This document shows positions 1-8,943 of a stretch of 64,000 nucleotides of DNA, one piece after another. Source of the stretch: Oligoflexia bacterium (GTDB lineage: Bacteria > Bdellovibrionota > Bacteriovoracia > Bacteriovoracales > Bacteriovoracaceae); assembly GCA_015231955.1 (NCBI GenBank), contig JADGAN010000003.1, forward strand, positions 149,908 through 213,907, written 5' to 3'. Positions within the stretch are counted from its first letter, which is position 1, and each line of letters opens with the position of its first letter. The notes under the pieces are model-generated. The model was not told the DNA's origin, searched no databases, and saw nothing but the letters and a program-made list of their open reading frames with translations. Position numbers and translations under genes: made by a program.

Positions 1-1005
1 TAAGCTGGAAATCCATTTAGCAATCGCTCTACCAAGGGAAGGAACGTTGATGTAGATGCCATTAGCGCCCTGCCAGTAGCTAACAGTAGTATTGATGATA
101 GTAACAAAAGATTCGTCGCGCTTGAAAAAATCTTCTAAACCATAACGTTCCATAAAAGAGAGCTTGGTTCCAATCAGTAGAAAATTTTTTGTTTGTCCTA
201 AAAGCTTAGAGATTTCACTGCGACTCTTTGTCATCACTCCAGCAATTCCTCGATAGCGAGGGTGATCAGAAGGAAAGGCGGCCTTTCCTTCGGGGGTGAC
301 TAAAACATTGGCTTGCATTATTTCCGCAAGCATGATCGCTTTAGCAACAATATTTTCTTGTACAATCTCTTCACCAAAGACAATGGTGGTCGGGCCAACG
401 ATTGTAGGAAATACAATCTCCTCCAAAGGATTGATGGATCGGTTGCTGATAAGTCTTGGCCTAAAGTTGACTTTAGAGAGCACACTGTTTTGAATGTTTT
501 TTGGCAAGATAATGGCGGCCGGGCGTCGATGGTAACGGATGGCAATCATGGATTCCGCCAAAGTATCCGCCATCTCATCGGGGGCAAGTACACGCTTGCA
601 ATAGCACGTAACATTCGACAATAGTTTTTCAAGGTTGAGTGTGTGATTAATCCCGCTTCCATCCTGAAAAGCACCCTTTCCATCTAAGGAGGTAGGAGGG
701 GCCCCGATAATGGCCAAGAGGGGAATATAGGAGTTGTAAGCCTCTCCTAGCGCGGGAACGATATTAAGGGCCGCTCCTCCTGAAGTAGTGAGCACAGCGG
801 CCACTCTTCCACTACTCCTGTAATGGCCATCCGCCATTGTAGCAGCGCCACCCTCTTGTTTTGCTAGTATAAGGGTTGCGTTCGGCCGATTCGCAGGGCT
901 TAGGGCAAAGAAGAGATCCTCTATGTTGGCCCCGCTTACTCCAAAGAAGTGCCTGATTTTTGCAGTATCTACAAGATAATTTGCTACAAAATCTACAAGT
1001 TTCAT
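1..1005 (-). CDS. Thiamine-pyrophosphate-dependent enzyme, acetolactate-synthase/decarboxylase-like (3' end outside window)
   Basis: Read on the minus strand from ATG at 1005, this frame stays open to the window edge, giving about 335 residues. The N-terminal part matches the PYR domain of the acetolactate synthase/benzoylformate decarboxylase family: a cofactor-activating Glu in a QEGGAA motif near residue 48, then TTSGGAALN, then a GAPPTS segment, followed by a Rossmann-like central domain with VTPEGKAAFPSDHPRYRG. The C-terminal TPP-binding domain (GDG...N) would lie beyond position 1, so substrate and pathway cannot be decided. The family joins or splits 2-keto acids using TPP. No neighbour in the window suggests a pathway. 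Family assignment is confident; the exact enzyme is unknown. Confidence 0.8.
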   Translation of the reverse strand, partial: MKLVDFVANYLVDTAKIRHFFGVSGANIEDLFFALSPANRPNATLILAKQEGGAATMADGHYRSSGRVAAVLTTSGGAALNIVPALGEAYNSYIPLLAIIGAPPTSLDGKGAFQDGSGINHTLNLEKLLSNVTCYCKRVLAPDEMADTLAESMIAIRYHRRPAAIILPKNIQNSVLSKVNFRPRLISNRSINPLEEIVFPTIVGPTTIVFGEEIVQENIVAKAIMLAEIMQANVLVTPEGKAAFPSDHPRYRGIAGVMTKSRSEISKLLGQTKNFLLIGTKLSFMERYGLEDFFKRDESFVTIINTTVSYWQGANGIYINVPSLGRAIAKWISSL

Positions 1006-1527
1006 CTTGATTTCCTTTTGCTTGGATTAAGCTGAAGGTAAGAGGTCTTTGCCGACGATTATTAAAATAAAATATTTTTTTGCTCTTGTGCAAACAGAAA
1101 TCAAAAGGGAGCGATAACATCTCCTTCTCATAGTGTAAAGCTCTTTTAAGAAGGGGCCTTATCTTTGATTTTGTTGGTTTCGCAGATATTGCTGGCAACT
1201 TTTTCTGGCAGATCTGTAGAAGCAGTAGAAGCAAATGATCGATAGATAAAAATTGTGTCAAATGGAAGAAAGCAAAAACGAAGTTATCTATATGAAATAA
1301 TTGCTAGAAAAATTTAAGGAAAAATTTTTCATAAACTTTTCAAAAAGAGATATTTTTTCATTAGGTGAGAAAAGCTTTTGCGATTACAATTGGGCCATGC
1401 CTTGAAACACTTTGCTAAGAAGACTCTAAAAGGGTTCTTGTAGAGCGGGTGAATCGAGGTGGATATTGGGGGATTACTATTCATCGGGGGGAGAGAGTTG
1501 TTGATAAGACAACGCTCTCCTTTTTTT
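1006..1527. other. Intergenic region with possible plus-strand small RNA
   Basis: This 522-base gap lies between two minus-strand genes. I see no convincing protein-coding frame. It holds an AT-rich perfect 9-bp inverted repeat (1307-1315 with 1322-1330). It ends in a strong intrinsic terminator that faces the plus strand although neither neighbour is transcribed that way. A possible -10 (TACAAT, 1385-1390) and a hairpin around 1420-1440 would allow a roughly 100-130 nt RNA ending at the terminator. The RNA is inference. Confidence 0.35.
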
Positions 1528-1529
1528 TT
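1490..1529 (+). terminator. Intrinsic terminator, plus strand
   Basis: GGAGAG (1490-1495) pairs with CTCTCC (1515-1520) and GTTGT (1497-1501) with ACAAC (1509-1513), leaving one A-G mismatch and a 7-base loop. Nine T follow. No T-run lies on the other side, so it works only for plus-strand transcripts. It abuts the stop of the convergent hemerythrin gene. Confidence 0.75.
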
Positions 1530-1950
1530 AAAGAGATTGCTTCTTCTTTTCTAAATAATACTCGGCAAATTTTCGATCCTCTTTTTGAATGTGGTTTAAA
1601 AACCAATCTTTCAAGAAAACGGTGAGTTCTTTAAATTTGCTTAGATTTTTTTCATTTTTTGAATTAGAAATAGAGTTATATTCTAAAATTTTCTTATTAA
1701 AATCATGGTGAAGATCTTTATGTGCATTTATGTTTGGCCAATCGATCTTTTTCATCTGTTGTTCTTCATAGGTGAAATGAATAATGGAATATTTTTTTAG
1801 GTCTTGAATCAACTCGAAAGCAACAAGCTCTTTTGGCTTTTTTCCATCTCCGATTTTAAGTAAAACATCTTCGATTATTTGTAAAAATCGAGTATGTTGC
1901 TCGTCAAGATTAGGAATGCCTATACGGTATTGTTCGGGAAGAGAATCCAT
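1528..1950 (-). CDS. Bacteriohemerythrin (O2-binding di-iron protein)
   Basis: A 140-residue single-domain cytoplasmic hemerythrin, the usual length for bacteriohemerythrins. All seven di-iron ligands are visible at family positions: His19 (DEQH), His58 and Glu62 (HFTYE), His77 and His81 (HKDLH), His120 and Asp125 (HIQKED). The family binds O2 reversibly and serves in O2 storage, delivery or sensing. It is transcribed divergently from the CoA-disulfide-reductase/rhodanese group, with a short shared intergenic region. No signal peptide or fused signalling domain is present. Identity is secure; the physiological role is inferred. Confidence 0.92.
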   Translation of the reverse strand: MDSLPEQYRIGIPNLDEQHTRFLQIIEDVLLKIGDGKKPKELVAFELIQDLKKYSIIHFTYEEQQMKKIDWPNINAHKDLHHDFNKKILEYNSISNSKNEKNLSKFKELTVFLKDWFLNHIQKEDRKFAEYYLEKKKQSL

Positions 1951-1979
1951 CTTAATTTACTCCTTTTTTCTAGGGCCTA

Positions 1980-2009
1980 TTGACAGGGATGTAATTAGGC
2001 CAATAATAC
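1980..2009 (+). promoter_or_regulatory. Sigma-70-type promoter for the CoADR/rhodanese genes
   Basis: A perfect -35 TTGACA (1980-1985) is followed after 18 bases by TAATAC (2004-2009). The start codon at 2036 follows a good Shine-Dalgarno (GGAGGA, about 2025-2030). Confidence 0.5.
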
Positions 2010-2035
2010 AAGTATAGAACAACTGGAGGAAATTT

Positions 2036-3685
2036 ATGAAAATATTAGTGGTTGGTGGTGTTGCTGGCGGGGCCGCTTTTGCCGCAAGAATGAGAAGATT
2101 GAATGAACGAGCACAAATTATTATTTTTGAAAGAGGCGAATATGTCTCTTTTGCCAATTGTGGGCTTCCCTATCATATATCCGATAAAATTCCTACACGA
2201 GAGGATTTGCTATTAAAGACCCCAGAAGATTTTATTGTAAATTACAATATAGAAGTGCGACTACAGCATGAAGTTATTGCAATCGATAAAACAAATAAAA
2301 GCATCAAGGTCAAAAATTTACTCACGCACGAAATCATCACAGAACATTATGACTATCTCCTTCTTTCTCCAGGGGCAAAGGCGTACATTCCCCCTATGGA
2401 AGGCCACAGCAGTGATCTTGTGTTTACTTTAAAGACTATTCCCGATATGGATCAAATTATTGCCCATATGAAAAGGCATGCTCCCACTAAGGCACTGGTT
2501 ATTGGTGGTGGATTTATTGGTTTAGAGGTGATTGAAAACTTGGTGGAAAAAAATATTGATACCCACTTAGTGGAGTTTGCCTCGCAAGTGCTTCCGCCAC
2601 TTGATCCAGAGATGGCGGCCATCCTACAGTCAGAACTTTTAAAACAAAAGGTGAGTATCTACCTCAATGATTCTGTTAGAAGTATCAAAAAAATAAATGC
2701 AAAAGAGAGTGAGGTAGTCCTTTCCTCAGGCAAAACATTAATCACGCACATGATTGTTTGTGCAGTAGGTGTGCGCCCAGAAAGTGAACTTGCTGCAAGT
2801 GCAGGGCTGCAGCTTAGCGAGAAACAGGCCATTTGCGTTAATGAAAATATGCAAACTTCCGATCCCTACATTTACGCTATAGGAGACGCTATTGAAGTCA
2901 CTCACCTCATTGCTAAAAATCGTACGCTTCTCCCTCTAGCATCTCCTGCGGCCAAGGCGGCACGTATTGCTGCCAATCACATTGCAGGATTGCCAACGAG
3001 ACCTCTTCGCGTCCAAGGTACCGCTATTGTAAAACTCTTCTCACAAACAGCAGCGCTTACTGGACTGAGTGAAAAGAGTGCAAAGGCGCTAAAGCTTCCT
3101 TATCAAAGCCTTGTCATTCATCCCTTTCACCATGTGCTCTATTATCCTGGGGCCAAACAGCTAACCCTTAAAATTCTTTTTCATAAGGAATCGGGTGAGA
3201 TTTTAGGTGCGCAAGCGGTGGGCGAAGAGGGTGTGGATAAAAGAATCGATGTCTTGGCAACCGCAATCCGTGGAGGTATGACCATTTATGAGCTTGAGGA
3301 GCTTGAACTCTGCTATGCTCCGCCCTATGGGGCCTCTAAAGATCCCATCAATATGCTGGGTTTTGTGGCCCAAAATCAAAAAGATCAACTCACTCAGAGC
3401 ATCACTTGCGATGAAATTGCTACGATTACCAATCCCTTTTTTCTAGATGTGCGCACACCTGCAGAGTTTAATCAAGGCCACCTTACATCTGCTATCAATA
3501 TCCCTTTGTATGCATTGCGAGCAAGGTTAAACGAAGTTCCTCTCGATAAAACAATAATTGTTAACTGTGCCGTTGGTATTAGGGCCTACAATGCCATTCG
3601 CATTCTCAAAGGCAATAATTACCCTAATGTTATTAATTTGACTGGAGGATACAAAAGTTATCTGCAATTTAAAAAGAAGGAATAA
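2036..3685 (+). CDS. FAD-dependent CoA-disulfide reductase-like protein with C-terminal rhodanese domain
   Basis: 549 residues. The N-terminal two-thirds is a pyridine nucleotide-disulfide oxidoreductase: FAD-binding GGVAGGAAFAARMRRL at residues 7-22, the single active-site Cys42 in SFANCGLPYHIS (the CoADR/Npsr signature, not the CxxxxC of glutathione reductases), a second Rossmann motif (VIGGGFIGLE) near 160, and an AIGDA FAD motif. The last 95 residues are a rhodanese domain with the catalytic loop Cys511 (CAVGIR). CoADR-rhodanese fusions reduce CoA-disulfide, persulfide or polysulfide with NAD(P)H. The rhodanese gene begins 3 bases after the stop, so the two are probably co-transcribed. 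Substrate (CoA persulfide versus CoA disulfide) is not decidable. Confidence 0.9.
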   Translation: MKILVVGGVAGGAAFAARMRRLNERAQIIIFERGEYVSFANCGLPYHISDKIPTREDLLLKTPEDFIVNYNIEVRLQHEVIAIDKTNKSIKVKNLLTHEIITEHYDYLLLSPGAKAYIPPMEGHSSDLVFTLKTIPDMDQIIAHMKRHAPTKALVIGGGFIGLEVIENLVEKNIDTHLVEFASQVLPPLDPEMAAILQSELLKQKVSIYLNDSVRSIKKINAKESEVVLSSGKTLITHMIVCAVGVRPESELAASAGLQLSEKQAICVNENMQTSDPYIYAIGDAIEVTHLIAKNRTLLPLASPAAKAARIAANHIAGLPTRPLRVQGTAIVKLFSQTAALTGLSEKSAKALKLPYQSLVIHPFHHVLYYPGAKQLTLKILFHKESGEILGAQAVGEEGVDKRIDVLATAIRGGMTIYELEELELCYAPPYGASKDPINMLGFVAQNQKDQLTQSITCDEIATITNPFFLDVRTPAEFNQGHLTSAINIPLYALRARLNEVPLDKTIIVNCAVGIRAYNAIRILKGNNYPNVINLTGGYKSYLQFKKKE

Positions 3686-3688
3686 GCT

Positions 3689-4036
3689 GTGTTTGAAAAT
3701 TATCAAATCTATCTATTTGTTATAATAATTTTATTTTTTGTAGGGTGGCGCTATTGGCGCCAGAGGAGAATCAAAATGCAATTGCCAGAACTCATCAAGG
3801 GTGGTGCTCAAATTATCGATGTAAGGTCTCGTGAAGAGTTTGCAGAAGCTGCTAATCCTAAAAGTAAAAATATTCCTCTTGATGAGATTGACAAGAGAGT
3901 TAAAGAAATTAATCTTACTCATGCTATCATTGTCTGTTGTGCTTCAGGAGGAAGAAGTGCAATGGCGGAAAAGATATTAAAAGCAAAAGGATTTAAAAAC
4001 GTTTTTAATGCAGGAGCATGGCAAAACACACTTTAA
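3689..4036 (+). CDS. Membrane-anchored single-domain rhodanese (sulfurtransferase)
   Basis: 115 residues from a GTG start 3 bases after the upstream stop; no better ATG keeps the membrane helix. Residues 5-20 form one hydrophobic segment followed by basic residues (WRYWRQRR), predicting an N-terminal anchor with the rhodanese domain in the cytoplasm. The domain (about 31-115) has IDVRSREEF and the active-site loop CASGGRS with Cys84. Single-domain rhodaneses move sulfane sulfur to acceptors. Together with the upstream reductase-rhodanese this suggests persulfide handling, an inference from context. Confidence 0.88.
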   Translation: MFENYQIYLFVIIILFFVGWRYWRQRRIKMQLPELIKGGAQIIDVRSREEFAEAANPKSKNIPLDEIDKRVKEINLTHAIIVCCASGGRSAMAEKILKAKGFKNVFNAGAWQNTL

Positions 4037-4054
4037 GGAGGAGCGAGGCACTCA

Positions 4055-4690
4055 ATGAAAAAGGCAATTCTCTCTATTTTACTCTTCTCATGTATAATTT
4101 TTCTTGTTGGGTTTCAAGCTAAAACAAAAACGGCCAGCGAAAATTATCAAGATTTAATTGAGAAATTCAAAGATAAGAGAGCACTTAACGATAGCGATTT
4201 TGACTCTATCTTTAAAGAGGTTGAGGCCCATTTTGATGAACTGGAAAAAATGCATCAACAGATGATGAAAGATTTTACGGAGAAGGACACCTTTAAAGAT
4301 GATATGAGCAGCTTTTTTAAGCGCTATCATGATAACCGCCGCAGCAACATGAGTTATGAGTGGCAAAAAAAAGATAAAGAGATGTGGCTGGTGGTTCGCG
4401 GGAGTGATGCTGAAAAATTTGATATCAAAATCAATTCCAATAGGGTGGAGATCAAGGGCACTTCTGAAAAAACAGTTATTAATACCGATAAGCATGGTAA
4501 CAAGTCCACCATGAAGAGTATGGAGAGCATTAGTGAAATTCTAAGTGTTCCTGCCGATTGTGACGGAGAAAAAGTTAAAATCGAGAAAAGCAAAGAGAGC
4601 GTCATCTTGAAATTTCCTTGCACCACTGTCTCCTCTCCCACTCCCGATTCCTCTCAAGAAGATGCCAATCTTCCCGGTATAAGAATGTAA
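4055..4690 (+). CDS. Exported Hsp20/alpha-crystallin-like protein
   Basis: 211 residues with a clear signal peptide or N-terminal anchor (KK then a hydrophobic run, residues 1-22). A charged helical region follows (about 30-105), rich in Asp/Glu/Lys and Met. From about 115 to 195 there is an Hsp20-like beta-sandwich pattern: a KFDIKINSNRVEIKG strand pair, then SISEILSVPADCD and KVKIEKSKESVILKFP. This is the layout of small heat-shock proteins, which are normally cytoplasmic; the signal peptide would place this one in the periplasm or at the membrane. The canonical C-terminal IxI motif is not seen. It follows the rhodanese by 18 bases with a strong GGAGGAG ribosome site. Confidence 0.72.
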   Translation: MKKAILSILLFSCIIFLVGFQAKTKTASENYQDLIEKFKDKRALNDSDFDSIFKEVEAHFDELEKMHQQMMKDFTEKDTFKDDMSSFFKRYHDNRRSNMSYEWQKKDKEMWLVVRGSDAEKFDIKINSNRVEIKGTSEKTVINTDKHGNKSTMKSMESISEILSVPADCDGEKVKIEKSKESVILKFPCTTVSSPTPDSSQEDANLPGIRM

Positions 4691-4834
4691 TTGAATTTGC
4701 TATTCGTTTGCAGAAATTTTGAGGATATTGCCTTATGAGGATGGCAGTCGGTCAGCATGAGCTGCTATTACATTATGTATGTGTTACACAGAGAAAGTAA
4801 AAATTGATGGGATGAATAGTAGTCACTAAGACAG

Positions 4835-4858
4835 AAAAACCATCCTTTGCGATGGTTT
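4835..4858 (-). terminator. Intrinsic terminator downstream of tRNA-fMet
   Basis: AAACCATC (4837-4844) pairs perfectly with GATGGTTT (4851-4858) around a 6-base loop. On the minus strand the stem runs into a U-tract (A run 4835-4839 on plus). A second 6-bp hairpin (4859-4864 with 4874-4879) separates it from the tRNA end. Confidence 0.7.
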
Positions 4859-4886
4859 CCAATCGGCCCAGCTGATTGGAATTATT

Positions 4887-4963
<77 letters not shown>

Positions 4964-4984
4964 GCAATACATCATCAAGTCGAA

Positions 4985-4990
4985 ATTATA
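4985..4990 (-). promoter_or_regulatory. -10 element of the tRNA-fMet promoter
   Basis: TATAAT on the minus strand, 22 bases upstream of the mature tRNA 5' end, which would put the transcript start about 15 bases before the tRNA. The -35 (CACAAT at 17 bases) is weak. No other gene separates it from the tRNA. Confidence 0.5.
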
Positions 4991-5221
4991 GGCCATTATA
5001 TTACCGAATTGTGGTAAAGTCTATAAGGTTTTTAGAATTTTTTTATAGGGAGGTGGAATCCCGGTAAGTTGAGTTTTAAAGTCGGATGTTTTGCTGACGG
5101 GGAAAAATCACTTTTTATGAAATTAATGATTAACTTCGAGGAGAGAAGTGACGATGGGGGGTATGTTAGATGGGCGCAAGTTGCGATTACGTTTTAGTAT
5201 CGCTTATTCAGGGGGGATTTA

Positions 5222-5536
5222 ATGCTCACATATTCAACTCAGAAAGATCAATTGAACCTTACACTCGATATTAGCAGGCTGTCAGAGCAGCAGGTAAGGA
5301 TGATTCGCGCCTTTAATGCACTTGTTGTGGAGTTGTTATCGACGAGTACAGAGGAAGGGTATTTCGAAAAGAGTAGTGAGGTGCTGAGATTGTGGGCCAT
5401 GGCCGTAAAAAACACCAATTTTTCGCATCAGAAGCATATTGATAATATCAATTATTCGGATCAAGCGATTGAGTATGCGATTGACTCGCTAATGGAGTTT
5501 CTGAATTCGCCAAAGTCATCATCATTTGATAATTAA
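5222..5536 (+). CDS. Small hypothetical protein upstream of clpP
   Basis: 104 residues preceded by a strong ribosome site (GGGGGGAT ending 3-4 bases before ATG). I do not recognise a family. It is predicted soluble and helical, with LSEQQVRMIRAFNALVVELL (residues 21-40) and a C-terminal acidic/helical stretch, with no signal peptide or membrane helix. It lies 47 bases before clpP in the same direction, so it may be co-transcribed and could be an adaptor or regulator, but that is only positional inference. The 258 bases upstream to the tRNA show no other gene. Confidence 0.65.
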   Translation: MLTYSTQKDQLNLTLDISRLSEQQVRMIRAFNALVVELLSTSTEEGYFEKSSEVLRLWAMAVKNTNFSHQKHIDNINYSDQAIEYAIDSLMEFLNSPKSSSFDN

Positions 5537-5583
5537 GAAAGAGGATCACTAGTTCAATAAATTTTTAGCAGTGAGAGGGATTA

Positions 5584-6237
5584 ATGAGAAAAGTAACTGG
5601 AACATTAAATGGAATTCATGTGGACGATATTGTGACTGGGTATATTCCGAATCCAATTGTGATTGAGCAGACGGCCAGAGGGGAGAGACAGTATGATATT
5701 TATTCGCGCCTCTTGATTGATCGGATTGTTTTTTTAGGAACAGAGGTGAATGATGTTGTTGCAAATTTATTGATTGCTCAGATGTTATTTTTAGAGCAGA
5801 GTGATCCTGCGGCACCGATCCGCTTTTATATTAATAGCCCTGGCGGTGGTGTGTATGCGGGTTTGGGGATTTATGATGTTATGCAAATTGTCTCTCCTCC
5901 TGTTTACACATATTGTGTGGGATTAGCGGCCTCAATGGGTGCATTGTTATTGCAGGCCGGAGAGAAGGGGCATCGCTATAGCCTTCCTCACAGTCGCATA
6001 ATGATTCACCAGCCACTTGGTGGCGCACGTGGAAGTTGCTCTGATGTGCAAATTCAGGCAAAAGAGATTCAGGATTTGAAGAAGCAACTCAATACGATTA
6101 TGACAGTGCATACGGGAAAAGAGTTGAAAGAGATTGAGGCAGCGACAGATAGAGATAACTATTTGTCACCAGGTGAGGCAATTGAGTTCGGTCTTATTGA
6201 TGGGATTATCGAGAAGAAAGAAAAATCGAAAACTTGA
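5584..6237 (+). CDS. clpP: ATP-dependent Clp protease proteolytic subunit
   Basis: 217 residues, close to E. coli ClpP. The catalytic triad is at expected spacings: Ser117 (GLAASMGA), His142 (MIHQPLGG) and Asp191 (DRDNY). [18 protein letters not shown] is the family's N-terminal signature, and about 20 residues before it may be a processed propeptide. ClpP forms the 14-mer chamber that degrades substrates fed by ClpX or ClpA, both encoded in this window. clpX follows 108 bases downstream, the usual pairing. The start has GAGAGG 6 bases upstream. Confidence 0.98.
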   Translation: MRKVTGTLNGIHVDDIVTGYIPNPIVIEQTARGERQYDIYSRLLIDRIVFLGTEVNDVVANLLIAQMLFLEQSDPAAPIRFYINSPGGGVYAGLGIYDVMQIVSPPVYTYCVGLAASMGALLLQAGEKGHRYSLPHSRIMIHQPLGGARGSCSDVQIQAKEIQDLKKQLNTIMTVHTGKELKEIEAATDRDNYLSPGEAIEFGLIDGIIEKKEKSKT

Positions 6238-6345
6238 TAATGTTATGAGTGGGAGTGACCGATTAGATAGTATGATCGATTGATAAGGAACTTTTGCTAG
6301 ACTGATATTCAGTTACAACGGATACTCTAAAGTAGAGGTGTGCTT

Positions 6346-7713
6346 ATGGTAAATAAAAGCGGTTATGGGACACTTAACTGCAACTTTTGTGGGAAATCAC
6401 AAAGAGAGGTAAAAAAGCTCATTGCAGGGCCTGGAACCTATATTTGTGATGAGTGTATCGAGCTGTGCAATGATATTATTTATGAGGATTCAGTTAAGTC
6501 GTCATCTAAGTATGCGGTTGAAAAAGTTCCAAGACCCAAAGAGATAAAAACACATTTAGATAATTATGTGATTGGGCAGGAGCGTGCCAAGCGTATTATT
6601 GCAGTTGCAGTCCACAATCATTACAAGCGGATTTATATGAAGCCGGCGCAAAGGCCAAAACGAAGTGGTGCTGTTGGTGGTGGCGGATTGGATGAGGTTG
6701 ATTTGCAAAAATCGAATATCTTGCTTGCGGGACCTACTGGTAGTGGTAAGACGCTTATTGCTCAGTCGCTGGCAAAATTTTTAAATGTGCCCTTTACGAT
6801 TGCAGATGCTACTTGCTTAACAGAAGCTGGTTATGTTGGTGAGGATGTTGAGAATATTATTTTAAATCTTTTGCAAAATTGTGATTTTGATATTGAGCGT
6901 GCTCAGAGAGGAATTGTTTATATCGATGAGATCGATAAGATTGCCAGGAAGTCTGAAAGCCCATCGATCACAAGAGATGTTTCAGGAGAGGGTGTACAAC
7001 AAGCACTCTTGAAAATGCTTGAGGGGACTGTGGCATCGGTGCCACCTAAAGGCGGGCGCAAACATCCTCAGCAAGAATTTTTACAAGTTGATACCACCAA
7101 TATTTTATTCATCTGTGCGGGGGCCTTTGTTGGTCTTGAGAAGATTATTGATAAGCGACTTACGAAGCGGCCGATGGGACTTACAGAAAAAATGGGTGAT
7201 TTTGTTGTCGACAAAACGGTAACAGAAAAACTTGGAGGAATTGAGCCAGAGGATCTTTATAAATTTGGGCTTATCCCTGAGTTTGTTGGTCGTTTGCCAG
7301 TGACTGCAATGCTTGAAGAACTCGATGAAGAAGCATTAATGAAGATTTTGATTGAGCCTAAGAATGCTGTTACCAAGCAGTATAAGAAGCTCTTTGAATT
7401 TGAAGGAATGGAGCTGGAGTTTGAGAGTGAGGCGCTACGAGAAGTAGCAAGAACAGCGCTGAAAAAACGAACTGGAGCGCGCGGTCTGCGAGCAATTCTT
7501 GAGCAGGTGATGCTTGATGTGATGTATGACGTTCCATCAAATGAGAAGATTAATAAGTGTATCATCACAAAGGATTCTGTTCTTGGCATTGGTAGCCCTA
7601 TTGTGATTGAAGGCAAACGGCAGGTGCCTGCGGGTGGTGATCGTGTGGCCGGAGATAAGGAGCGAGAGGGTGAGCGTGCGCCTGGTGGATCAAAGCTGGA
7701 AAATGCCTCTTAG
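6346..7713 (+). CDS. clpX: ATP-dependent Clp protease ATP-binding subunit ClpX
   Basis: 455 residues from ATG 6346, chosen because AGAGG (6334-6338) sits 7 bases upstream; an in-frame GTG at 6340 overlaps the ribosome site. Order of parts: zinc-binding domain with Cys12, Cys15, Cys34 and Cys37; AAA+ Walker A GPTGSGKT at 129-136; Walker B VYIDEID; sensor region [12 protein letters not shown]-terminal small domain RTGARGLR. The ClpP-docking loop that is normally IGF reads MGL here (KRPMGLTEK). Two glycine-rich insertions are unusual: AVGGGG near 109-114 and a charged tail after about residue 425. ClpX unfolds tagged proteins for ClpP. Confidence 0.98.
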   Translation: MVNKSGYGTLNCNFCGKSQREVKKLIAGPGTYICDECIELCNDIIYEDSVKSSSKYAVEKVPRPKEIKTHLDNYVIGQERAKRIIAVAVHNHYKRIYMKPAQRPKRSGAVGGGGLDEVDLQKSNILLAGPTGSGKTLIAQSLAKFLNVPFTIADATCLTEAGYVGEDVENIILNLLQNCDFDIERAQRGIVYIDEIDKIARKSESPSITRDVSGEGVQQALLKMLEGTVASVPPKGGRKHPQQEFLQVDTTNILFICAGAFVGLEKIIDKRLTKRPMGLTEKMGDFVVDKTVTEKLGGIEPEDLYKFGLIPEFVGRLPVTAMLEELDEEALMKILIEPKNAVTKQYKKLFEFEGMELEFESEALREVARTALKKRTGARGLRAILEQVMLDVMYDVPSNEKINKCIITKDSVLGIGSPIVIEGKRQVPAGGDRVAGDKEREGERAPGGSKLENAS

Positions 7714-7719
7714 TCGTCG

Positions 7720-8874
7720 TTAGTTTGTTGTTGAGCTGGTAAGTTCTTTTGCTGGAATCTTTAACGCTGCAAAGAGATTGATGAAGGCCAAAAGCGATGC
7801 CAGGATGAACACATATTTATAATCAAGTTGCTGCCAAATTACCCCACCAATAAAAGGAATAAGCATAGAAACTGCATGATCTATAGAGATGCCAAGCGAG
7901 ATGGTTGGTGCGATATCTCTGCGGTCAGTGGTGATTTTATGGAGGTAGGTGGTGCGGGCAATTCGTGTTGCAAACATCAAACCATCAATAATAAAAAGTG
8001 CATAGAGGAGGTAGATGTTTTTGAAGAAGGCAAAGCCGATGCATATGACGAAGAAGATAATAGCGTCAGCAAGCAGCATTGGCCGTTCACCAAAACGATC
8101 AACCAAAATACCAAAATATTGCCTAAAGATAAATCCCAGCAGTGAAGAGATCACAAAAAGGATGGCCATGGTGTCGGCAGTGGAGTGATAAATGCTGACT
8201 AACACCCAGGGTGCAAAGGTAAGAAAAATTTGTTTTCGCGCTCCAAAGAGAAGATTTAAGATATAAAAAAGCGTGTAAGCTTTTTTAACGACAAATTTTT
8301 TGGGGGCAATCTCTTCATTTTTTAGATGCATAAAGTAGAATGCAACTGCTGCAAGTCCAGCAGTTGTGATTGCAACCAAGTAGGTGTGTTTATAGTTCCA
8401 AGATAATTTTCCCATCAGGAGAAAAACTAGAAAGCTTCCAAAAATGAAAGCGAGATTTCTTATGCCACTGATCTTACCTAAGACTTTGCCTTCGCCATTT
8501 TTAGGTGCAAGTTTAAGTCCCATAATCGATTCAACGCTCATAAAGAGGTGATCGGCCAAGCTCCACAAAAACATCCAGAAGATCATGACAGAGACGGTTG
8601 GAGAGAGTAACCCCAGTCCTGCGATACCGACAGCAGAGAGGATACCGACAAGAATTGCCCAACGGCGGACGCTCCAAATGGTAAGGATGCCAGTGACAAC
8701 GATGGAGAGAAAACCTGGCAATTCACGTGGGAATTCGATCACTCCACGTGCGGTTGCAGAAATGGAGAAGATGTCAAAAAGGTAGTTATTGAAAGTTGCG
8801 TTTAATATGCCTTGATTAATTCCAAGAAGCAGTAATCCAAGAAGGAAAAAGTTCAGATTTGAATTTTTGTTCAT
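7720..8874 (-). CDS. Major facilitator superfamily transporter
   Basis: 384 residues with about 12 hydrophobic segments in two halves joined by a charged loop near residues 185-200 (HLKNEEIAPKKF), the MFS pattern. A conserved-type loop 8-9 motif (DRFGERP) is visible around residue 260. Substrate cannot be inferred. It converges on clpX with 6 bases between the stops, and no terminator hairpin is obvious there. The ribosome site before ATG 8874 is weak (ACAAAG). Neighbouring ahpC is on the same strand upstream, but the gap gives no strong sign of an operon. Confidence 0.85.
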   Translation of the reverse strand: MNKNSNLNFFLLGLLLLGINQGILNATFNNYLFDIFSISATARGVIEFPRELPGFLSIVVTGILTIWSVRRWAILVGILSAVGIAGLGLLSPTVSVMIFWMFLWSLADHLFMSVESIMGLKLAPKNGEGKVLGKISGIRNLAFIFGSFLVFLLMGKLSWNYKHTYLVAITTAGLAAVAFYFMHLKNEEIAPKKFVVKKAYTLFYILNLLFGARKQIFLTFAPWVLVSIYHSTADTMAILFVISSLLGFIFRQYFGILVDRFGERPMLLADAIIFFVICIGFAFFKNIYLLYALFIIDGLMFATRIARTTYLHKITTDRRDIAPTISLGISIDHAVSMLIPFIGGVIWQQLDYKYVFILASLLAFINLFAALKIPAKELTSSTTN

Positions 8875-8943
8875 CTTTGTAAATTACTGAGAATCACGAT
8901 TTTTGGCCATGATTTCTTTCATTAAATTTACGGGGGAGGGGAG

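Noticed and set aside
812..1261. 149-codon open frame on the minus strand
   Set aside because: Overlaps the TPP enzyme gene in another frame; low-complexity composition and no ribosome site. The TPP frame fits a known family.
1380..1500. 6S RNA or c-di-GMP riboswitch in the intergenic region
   Set aside because: Neither the 6S bulged hairpin nor the GEMM core motif (GACGCAAAG) is present.
5035..5221. Possible riboswitch before the small gene upstream of clpP
   Set aside because: G-rich segments and possible short stems are present, but no consensus of a known riboswitch could be matched.
7257..7616. 119-codon open frame antisense to clpX
   Set aside because: Ser/Ile-rich shadow of the clpX coding frame without a ribosome site.
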